Below are positions 6,774-11,941 of a stretch of 11,941 nucleotides of DNA, in pieces. Source of the stretch: Acidimicrobiia bacterium (GTDB lineage Bacteria > Actinomycetota > Acidimicrobiia > Spongiisociales > SHLN01); NCBI GenBank assembly GCA_004283105.1, contig SHLN01000055.1:1-11941 (forward strand), written 5' to 3'. How positions within the stretch are numbered: the first letter of the stretch is position 1; every line of letters starts with the position of its first letter. The translations under genes and the position numbers were made by a program. The notes below the pieces were generated by a model. The model did no database searches. It was given only the letters and a program-made list of their open reading frames with translations, and was not told where the DNA came from.

Positions 6774-7640
6774 CTAGAGATTCGTGTCACGATGGCGAAC
6801 GGTCACATCGGTACCTGACTTCTTCAGGCGCCGTCCCAGCTCCTCAGCAATGGCGACCGAGCGGTGGCGTCCCCCGGTACATCCAATCCCCACCCGCAGG
6901 TAGGCCTTGCCCTCGTCGACATAGCGGGGAACAAGGAACGTGAGGAGCTCATCGACCCGGTCGACGAACTCGGTCGCGACCTCCGATCCCAACACGTAGT
7001 CGGCCACCGGCCCATCAATGCCGGTGAGGGGCCGGAGCTCGGCAACCCAGTGAGGATTGGGCAGGAAGCGCACATCGAACACGAGATCGAGATCGCGCGG
7101 GCTGCCGTGTTTGAACCCGAAGGAACTGACCGACACCTTCATCCGGGGCCTCGGCGACGGTGCATCGAACGCGTCCTGGAGGCGGCGACGCAAATCGTGG
7201 ACACTCAACTCACTCGTGTCGATCAACACGTCGGCGTTCCCTCGCACATCCGATAGGAGCTTGCGTTCGGTGGCGATCGACTCTTCGAGTGTGTCGGCCT
7301 CGACCGGATGCGGCCGGCGATTCTCCTGATACCGCTTCACGAGCTCCCGATCGTCGGCATCGAGGAATACCGTCAACGTTCGCACCCCGCCGCGTTCGAG
7401 TCGAAGGATCTCCTCCTCTAGCTCTGAAAAGGTAAGGATGCCGGACCGGGAGTCGACCACCACTGCCAGCTTGGAGCGGGCGAATTCGGCGACATCGGAA
7501 TGCTCGGCGGCCCGACCGATGAGTTTGGGCGGCAGATTGTCGATCACGAAGAATCCGAGATCTTCCAGCACTTTGGCCGCCGTCGAACGGCCCGCCCCGG
7601 CCAAACCGGTGACAACAACTACGAGTGGCTGCTCAGCCAT
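6774..7640 (-). CDS. rapZ: RapZ-family nucleotide-binding protein (RNase adapter family)
   Basis: RapZ/YvcJ proteins are P-loop proteins; in E. coli RapZ guides RNase E to the small RNA GlmZ and so controls GlmS, while in actinobacteria and Bacillus the target is less clear. The 288 residues contain the P-loop GLAGAGRST (12-20), in which the usual lysine is Arg18, DNLPP shortly after, the central VSSFGFKHG and DVRFLPNPHW, and the C-terminal GCTGGRHRS (253-261). As far as I know, Arg in the Walker A is also found in other actinobacterial members. I choose ATG 7640 because GGAGGAG sits five bases upstream; in-frame ATGs at 7652 and 7661 would add 4 or 7 residues (MLEMEEP), and 7661 also has an AAGG nearby. 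It lies between uvrC and yvcK as in many Gram-positive genomes. Confidence 0.94.
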   Translation of the reverse strand: MAEQPLVVVVTGLAGAGRSTAAKVLEDLGFFVIDNLPPKLIGRAAEHSDVAEFARSKLAVVVDSRSGILTFSELEEEILRLERGGVRTLTVFLDADDRELVKRYQENRRPHPVEADTLEESIATERKLLSDVRGNADVLIDTSELSVHDLRRRLQDAFDAPSPRPRMKVSVSSFGFKHGSPRDLDLVFDVRFLPNPHWVAELRPLTGIDGPVADYVLGSEVATEFVDRVDELLTFLVPRYVDEGKAYLRVGIGCTGGRHRSVAIAEELGRRLKKSGTDVTVRHRDTNL

Positions 7641-7725
7641 TGGCTCCTCCATCTCGAGCATCGACGCCTTCTAATGCCGCCAGGTAGCCGGCATCCCGGG
7701 CTGCTCCGATCTCATGGTTCGTCAT
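7633..7725 (-). CDS. Possible small ORF (30 residues) linking uvrC and rapZ
   Basis: An ATG at 7725, four bases after a strong GGGAGG ribosome site, opens a 30-codon frame that begins inside the end of uvrC and stops (TGA at 7635-7633) just after the rapZ start at 7640. The peptide begins MTNHEIGAARDAGYLAALEG and is acidic, without a membrane segment or a motif I know. The layout, with a good ribosome site and overlaps at both ends, suits a leader that couples translation of uvrC to rapZ, but the ribosome site also encodes the UvrC tail and may be chance. I do not recognise a family. Confidence 0.3.
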   Translation of the reverse strand: MTNHEIGAARDAGYLAALEGVDARDGGANG

Positions 7726-9580
7726 GTCGCCTCCCGGGTCCCCCTACCCCCGACAGCCCATGCAGGGCCTCGTAAACGCTCCCGGCAACCTTACGCGGGA
7801 CCACCTCTTCGATCTGGTCAATAGATGCTTCCCGAAGCCGCTTGAGTGATCCGAATGCCCTCAGCAGTGCTTTCTTGCGGGTAGCGCCCACTCCGGGGAC
7901 CTCGTCGAGGATCGAGTCCACCATCCGCTTGCCCCTCAGCTTCCGGTGGTAGGTGATCGCGAAGCGATGGGCCTCATCCCGGACCCGCTGCAGGAGGTAG
8001 AGGGCCTCCTCGCCGCGGGGGATGCGAACCGTCTCGGCCCGGCCGGGCAGATACACCTCTTCCATTCGCTTGGCGAGCCCGGCCACCGGGATATCGAGAT
8101 CGAGCTCATTGAGTACCTGCACGGCGCGACTCAACTGTCCGGCCCCGCCGTCGACGAGAACGAGCGACGGCGGGTACGCGAACTTGCCGCGCTCATCGAC
8201 CGGCAACTCCCGCTCCGCCAGATACGCCGTGAAGCGTCTCCGGAGGACTTCCTCCATTGAGGCGAAGTCGTCCTGGCCGGCCACGTCGCGCACCCGGAAG
8301 TGGCGGTAGTCCGACGGCCGGGGCAAACCGTCTTCGAGCACGACCATCGATCCCACCGTGTTGGTTCCCTGCACCGTCGAGATGTCATAGCACTCGATCC
8401 GGAGGGGCGGATCGGGCAGGTCGAGCGCGGTCTGGAGACTGCGGAGGGCCTTCGCCCTGGCATTGTGGTCGGCATTGCGGCGCAGCCGGTGCCGGGCGAA
8501 CTCCTCGGCGGCGTTGGCCCGGGCGGTGTCGAGTAGCCGGCGCTTTGGGCCCCGCTCCGGAACGCGCAGCTCGACCCGGCCTTCGCGACGGGCCGTCAAC
8601 CAGGCCCCGAGCAGCTCATGATCGGCTGGCAGCTCAGGGACAAGGATGAGGCCTGGTGGCTGCTCGGCCCCGTAGAGCTGCTCGAGCATCCGGGCGATGA
8701 GCTCGGCGGTCGTGACATCCTCGACCTTGTCGATGATCGACGAGACCCGGCCGACCACCCGCCCGCGCCGCACGGTCAGCAGCGCCATCGACGCCTCGAG
8801 CTCATCCTCGGTGATGGCAAGCAGGTCGAAGTTCTCCGGGCGCCTGGTCACCATCTCCTGGCGGGCGCTCGCCTTCTGGATGGCACTCAGCTGATCGCGG
8901 AGCCGGGCGGCGTGTTCGTACTCCTGGCGTTCCGATGCCTCCATCATCTGCACGGTGAGCCGATCGACAACGTCGTCGTGGTTGCCCGACAGGAATCGGG
9001 CCAGCCCATCCACGTACTCCCCGTATGCCTCGGGTGTGATCTCGCCGACGCATGGCCCCGAGCACCGCTCGATGTGGAAGAGGAGGCACGGGCGACCGGA
9101 GGCCTCATGACGCCGGAACTTGGCATCGGTGCAGGTACGCACGGGGAACGTGCGGAGCAGGAGGTCGAGGGTCTGACGGATGGCGTAGGCATGCCCGTAC
9201 GGCCCGAAGTACTGGGTCCCCCGCTTTCGTTTGCCCCGCATGACGAGGGCCCGCGGCCAGTCATCCTGGCGGGTGATGGCCAGGTACGGGTATGACTTGT
9301 CGTCCCGCAGCCGGATGTTGAAGCGGGGCTTGTGTTTCTGGATGAGGCTGTACTCGAGCATGAGCGCCTCGACCTCGTTCTCGGTGACGATCCACTCCAC
9401 CGTCTCGGACGCCTCGAGCATGGCGGCGGTGCGAGCGGCCAGCCGCTTGGAGAAGTACGAGGAAACCCGCTTGCGAAGCGACTTTGCCTTTCCGGCGTAC
9501 ATCACCTCACCGTGCCGGTTTCGGAATAGGTAAATGCCGGGCACATCGGGGATCTCGGACGGAAGCGGGCGCTGCACCAT
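7712..9580 (-). CDS. uvrC: Excinuclease ABC subunit C
   Basis: UvrC makes both incisions in nucleotide excision repair after UvrA/UvrB have marked the lesion. The 622 residues show the full domain order: N-terminal GIY-YIG nuclease with GIY at 15-17, YAG at 28-30, Arg38 and Glu71 in ENEVEAL; a four-cysteine cluster (Cys150, 165, 173, 177) like the site reported to hold an iron-sulfur cluster in E. coli UvrC; a UVR helical hairpin at about 203-235 (EYEHAARLRDQL) for UvrB contact; the RNase-H-like nuclease with ECYDIS and LVDGGAGQ; and C-terminal helix-hairpin-helix motifs (VPGVGATRKKALL). The ATG at 9580 has no clear ribosome site but lies eight bases after a TAAACT hexamer, suggesting a leaderless message, or read-through from the methyltransferase gene 11 bases upstream. 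Confidence 0.98.
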   Translation of the reverse strand: MVQRPLPSEIPDVPGIYLFRNRHGEVMYAGKAKSLRKRVSSYFSKRLAARTAAMLEASETVEWIVTENEVEALMLEYSLIQKHKPRFNIRLRDDKSYPYLAITRQDDWPRALVMRGKRKRGTQYFGPYGHAYAIRQTLDLLLRTFPVRTCTDAKFRRHEASGRPCLLFHIERCSGPCVGEITPEAYGEYVDGLARFLSGNHDDVVDRLTVQMMEASERQEYEHAARLRDQLSAIQKASARQEMVTRRPENFDLLAITEDELEASMALLTVRRGRVVGRVSSIIDKVEDVTTAELIARMLEQLYGAEQPPGLILVPELPADHELLGAWLTARREGRVELRVPERGPKRRLLDTARANAAEEFARHRLRRNADHNARAKALRSLQTALDLPDPPLRIECYDISTVQGTNTVGSMVVLEDGLPRPSDYRHFRVRDVAGQDDFASMEEVLRRRFTAYLAERELPVDERGKFAYPPSLVLVDGGAGQLSRAVQVLNELDLDIPVAGLAKRMEEVYLPGRAETVRIPRGEEALYLLQRVRDEAHRFAITYHRKLRGKRMVDSILDEVPGVGATRKKALLRAFGSLKRLREASIDQIEEVVPRKVAGSVYEALHGLSGVGGPGRRHDEP

Positions 9581-9588
9581 GCCAGGCG

Positions 9589-9594
9589 AGTTTA
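9589..9594 (-). promoter_or_regulatory. Candidate minus-10 box of uvrC (leaderless)
   Basis: TAAACT fits the TANNNT minus-10 pattern. Eight bases separate it from the uvrC ATG, so RNA would begin at or next to the start codon. Its first three bases are the stop codon of the methyltransferase gene. No minus-35 box is recognisable. Confidence 0.35.
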
Positions 9595-10293
9595 CGGACG
9601 CCGGGCGTTTCGGAAGCGCAGACCGACGAGGCGCGGGATCTGATGCTGGGCGGCGAGCAGCGGATCGCGGTTCCGGGCGGCAGGACCCGGGCCCCGCTCA
9701 TCGAGCCGATCGAGCATCCACCCCGCCCGGGCCGCGGCCGACAGCAGGTCTCCGAGCGATCGGTGATGCATCGTGAGATTGAACGATCCGGCCGGTTCGA
9801 TGCTCGTACCCGGTTCCAGATATCTCCCCCACCGCCACGAAACCTCCCCATCGGCCGGATCGATGAGAGGACCGGCCCCCGGGGCCGTGAACGCCGGGTG
9901 ATTGGACACGATGGCGAGCGTGCCGTCGGGGCGGACAACCCGGGCGGCTTCCTCGAACATGGTCACGTGGTCGGCCAGGTGTTCGAGCACGAGCACGAGA
10001 AAGACTCCGTCGACCGACCGGTCCGCCAGCCACCCGAGGCTGGGAAGCCGACTTCGCACCACCGGGCCCCCGACGTGACCGAGCAGCGTCGCATCGAGGT
10101 CACAGCCGATCACCCGCGCCCCCGACTGCGCCACGACTCGCATTCCCTGGCCTTCGCCGCACCCGCCATCGAGATACAGATGCTCAGGCCGCGGGTCGAG
10201 CAGGTCGATGAGTAGTGGGAGGACTTCCTCCTCGAAGGTAGGGTCGCGTGCGACCTCCTCCAACCACCAGTGAGCGTCCCAGTCTGTGACCAT
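9592..10293 (-). CDS. Class I SAM-dependent methyltransferase (Methyltransf_11 type)
   Basis: A 233-residue Rossmann-fold methyltransferase. Seen: motif I LYLDGGCGEGQG (39-50), which binds S-adenosylmethionine; the acidic end of strand 2, CDLD (64-67), with Asp65; VFLVLVLEHLADH (97-109), the motif IV region seen in small-molecule methyltransferases; and a following VVRPDGTLAIVSNHP. The substrate cannot be read from the sequence. I choose the ATG at 10293 (MVTDWDAHWW) over a frame extending to 10335, because the longer frame would overlap the divergent membrane-protein start and because a TACCGT hexamer lies eight bases upstream. Divergence from a GT-C-like membrane protein and 11-base spacing to uvrC are its only context; a role in lipid or envelope-sugar modification is a guess. 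Confidence 0.88.
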   Translation of the reverse strand: MVTDWDAHWWLEEVARDPTFEEEVLPLLIDLLDPRPEHLYLDGGCGEGQGMRVVAQSGARVIGCDLDATLLGHVGGPVVRSRLPSLGWLADRSVDGVFLVLVLEHLADHVTMFEEAARVVRPDGTLAIVSNHPAFTAPGAGPLIDPADGEVSWRWGRYLEPGTSIEPAGSFNLTMHHRSLGDLLSAAARAGWMLDRLDERGPGPAARNRDPLLAAQHQIPRLVGLRFRNARRP

Positions 10294-10322
10294 CGAGCCC
10301 CACGGTAGGACGAAGAGCCACC
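10294..10322. promoter_or_regulatory. Very short divergent promoter between methyltransferase and membrane protein
   Basis: Only 29 bases separate the two divergent start codons. On the minus strand TACCGT (10307-10302) is eight bases before the methyltransferase ATG, suggesting a leaderless transcript. On the plus strand TAGGAC (10306-10311) and a purine-rich AGGACGAAGAG could serve as a minus-10 or ribosome site for the ATG at 10323. The two hexamers share bases, so polymerases on the two strands would compete, and each promoter's upstream half lies inside the other gene. Confidence 0.4.
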
Positions 10323-11387
10323 ATGCACCCACCACCTACGAAGCCAGACGCCCGGCTCGGGTTCGGTACGTCTGTCGTGCTGGCCCTCCTCATCGTGATC
10401 GCAGTGGCTTCGGCGAACGGTGGATTGACCGGTCTGCTGACCGTTGGCGAGGACTTCCCGATCCGCCCGTTCGTCGAAGCCGACTTCGGAGCCGTCGAAC
10501 TGGCGACCGGTGACGGCCACGATGGCCAGCAGTACTACGGCATTGCCCGCGATCCCTTCGGAACCGGCGAGGTTCCCGACCTGGTCGACAACCCGAGCTA
10601 CCGATACCTCCACATCCTCTATCCGCTGCTGGCCGGGGGCTTCGGCCTCTTCTCCCCCGCCGTCACGCTCTGGCTCATGGCGGCCCTTGCGGTGCTCGGG
10701 TTCGGGGTCTCAGGAGCGGCGGCGCTTCGCATTGCCCGACAACTAGGCGGAGGCCATACCGTCGTCTTGCTGGCACTCGTCAACGTCGGTCTCCTGTTGG
10801 CGGTTCGATTCCTGCTCCCCGACACACTTGCGCTGGCCCTTTCCCTGATCGGCGTGAGCCTGGCACTGGAGGGACGTGATCGTCCGGCCGGGGTCGCCCT
10901 GGCGCTTGCCGTGCTCGCCAAGACGACCTACTTCGTGTTCCCGCTCGCCCTCGGCGCCTGGGTGTGGCGGAGCGACCGGGCGCGGGCGGTGGCGCTGACC
11001 GTCCTTCCGGCAGTACCGGCCGGACTATGGATGGGCTACGTCTTCGCCCGGTTCGGGGCATCGACGGCCGGAAACCTGGCCGTGCCGTTCACCGGCCTCA
11101 TCGGCGCCATCGATCTCTGGAGCGAGGTGTCGTCCGGCGAGGTTGCCATGGCCCTCGGCGCCCTTCTCCTCGTCGGAATCGGCGTGGTGCTGGCGGCGAG
11201 GACTCGCCATGAACTGCTTCGCTGGCTGCTTCTCGCCTGGGTAGGCGTCGCCCTCATCAGCAGCGAGTTCGTGTGGGAGTTCGGCAACAACACGTTGCGA
11301 GTGCTGGCGCCGCTGTGGAGCCTGGCGGCGGTGGCGGGGTCCGTCTACTTGTCGAGCAGAACGTCGCGCAAGAACTTGCCGGTATAG
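10323..11387 (+). CDS. Multi-pass membrane protein, GT-C glycosyltransferase-like
   Basis: A 354-residue, very hydrophobic protein. A first membrane helix at about 13-32 is followed by an outside-type loop with DGHDGQQYYGIARDPF (64-79) and SYRYLHILYPLLAGG, then roughly eight or nine further helices, many rich in Leu, Ala and Val, and a short Arg/Lys tail (SSRTSRKNLPV). An acidic DG-x-YY motif in the first large loop after TM1, followed by YRYxxILYPLL, is a pattern I associate with GT-C-fold polyprenyl-phosphate-sugar transferases and their uncharacterised relatives, but neither donor nor acceptor can be named. It diverges from the methyltransferase across 29 bases and its last 43 bases overlap uvrA antisense. 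An alternative is a membrane protein with no transferase activity. Confidence 0.85.
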   Translation: MHPPPTKPDARLGFGTSVVLALLIVIAVASANGGLTGLLTVGEDFPIRPFVEADFGAVELATGDGHDGQQYYGIARDPFGTGEVPDLVDNPSYRYLHILYPLLAGGFGLFSPAVTLWLMAALAVLGFGVSGAAALRIARQLGGGHTVVLLALVNVGLLLAVRFLLPDTLALALSLIGVSLALEGRDRPAGVALALAVLAKTTYFVFPLALGAWVWRSDRARAVALTVLPAVPAGLWMGYVFARFGASTAGNLAVPFTGLIGAIDLWSEVSSGEVAMALGALLLVGIGVVLAARTRHELLRWLLLAWVGVALISSEFVWEFGNNTLRVLAPLWSLAAVAGSVYLSSRTSRKNLPV

Positions 11388-11941
11388 CTCTCCGGGACTT
11401 TGGCCACCTGCTCGGGGGTTCCTTCCGCCACGATCCGGCCCCCTTCATCGCCGCCTTCAGGTCCGAGATCGAGGATCCAATCGACGGTCTTGATGACGTC
11501 GAGATTGTGCTCGATCACGATGACCGTGTTGCCGCTGTCGACGAGACGCTGGAGGACGGTGAGCAGCTTGCGCACATCCTCGAAGTGCAAGCCGGTGGTC
11601 GGCTCGTCGAGCACATACACCGTCCGTCCGGTGGCTCGTTTGCCGAGCTCCGAGGAGAGCTTGACCCGCTGCGCCTCACCGCCCGACAGGGTGGTGGCAG
11701 GCTGGCCGAGCCGGACATACCCGAGCCCGACGTCGTAGAGCGTTTGGAGGATGCGGGCAATGCGGGGCTGGTTCTCGAAGAACCCGAGCGCCTCCTCGAC
11801 GGACATGTCGAGCACGTCGGCGATGGAGTGACCCTTCCAGAGAATCTGCAGGGTGTCGCGGTTGTACCGCTTGCCCTTGCACACCTCGCACGGCACGTAC
11901 ACGTCGGGGAGGAAGTGCATCTCGATCTTGATGGTCCCGTC
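11345..11941 (-). CDS. uvrA: Excinuclease ABC subunit A, C-terminal part (5' end missing)
   Basis: UvrA is the damage-recognition ATPase of nucleotide excision repair. The visible 198 residues are its C-terminal end. They begin GTIKIEMHFLPDVYVPC, then show CEVCKGKRY, the second CxxC pair of the C-terminal zinc module, the ABC signature LSGGEAQRVKLSSEL, Walker B YVLDEPTTGLHFEDV, the H-loop in IVIEHNLDVIK, and the typical DWILDLGPEGGDEGG and YTGKFLRDVL ending. All residues needed for the second ATPase site are intact. The rest lies beyond the right edge. Its 3' end overlaps the membrane-protein gene by 43 bases in the opposite direction. Confidence 0.98.
   Translation of the reverse strand, partial: DGTIKIEMHFLPDVYVPCEVCKGKRYNRDTLQILWKGHSIADVLDMSVEEALGFFENQPRIARILQTLYDVGLGYVRLGQPATTLSGGEAQRVKLSSELGKRATGRTVYVLDEPTTGLHFEDVRKLLTVLQRLVDSGNTVIVIEHNLDVIKTVDWILDLGPEGGDEGGRIVAEGTPEQVAKVPESYTGKFLRDVLLDK

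Noticed and set aside
5781..6818. A 345-codon open frame on the plus strand antisense to yvcK and rapZ
   Set aside because: It mirrors two well-supported genes, its product is rich in Arg, Gly, His and Pro with no motif, and long antisense frames are common in GC-rich DNA.

Overview
The window is an 11.9 kb, high-GC, densely packed chromosomal segment of a Gram-positive-type bacterium, most likely an actinomycetote. Three things support this: the linked uvrC-rapZ-yvcK and gap-pgk-tpiA genes (a conserved neighbourhood in Firmicutes and Actinomycetota), the high GC, and an arginine in place of lysine in the RapZ Walker A motif. I cannot place it below phylum from sequence alone; an Acidimicrobiia-like lineage is a guess. 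No phage, IS, tRNA, rRNA or CRISPR was seen.

Left part (1-3548, minus strand): the 5' part of an OppD/DppD-type peptide ABC transporter ATPase runs off the left edge. It is followed by gpmA, tpiA and pgk, transcribed right to left as pgk>tpiA>gpmA. Middle (3624-5653, plus strand): two GAPDH-family genes overlap by ATGA. The second is a textbook phosphorylating GAPDH. The first is full length and open, but it lacks the catalytic cysteine block and several phosphate-site residues, so it looks like a retained pseudo-enzyme. Right-centre (5769-10293, minus strand): a SAM methyltransferase, uvrC, a possible 30-residue ORF, rapZ and yvcK form a tight likely operon. Right edge: a plus-strand multi-pass membrane protein (GT-C-like) diverges from the methyltransferase gene across 29 bp and overlaps, tail to tail, the end of uvrA, which runs off the right edge.

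Together pgk, tpiA, gpmA and gap cover most of lower glycolysis/gluconeogenesis. YvcK (carbon-source and cell-envelope factor) and RapZ (nucleotide- and RNA-binding regulator) sit beside them, and UvrC/UvrA are DNA-repair genes. Compared with the usual order uvrC-rapZ-yvcK-whiA-gap-pgk-tpiA, the gap block is inverted and whiA is missing.

The most unusual signals are (1) the cysteine-less GAPDH coupled to a normal GAPDH, and (2) three intergenic spacers that each carry arrays with a 7-base period. The arrays have different sequences but all start at or within a few bases of the 3' end of a gene, and two of the three form inverted arms that could fold into hairpins.
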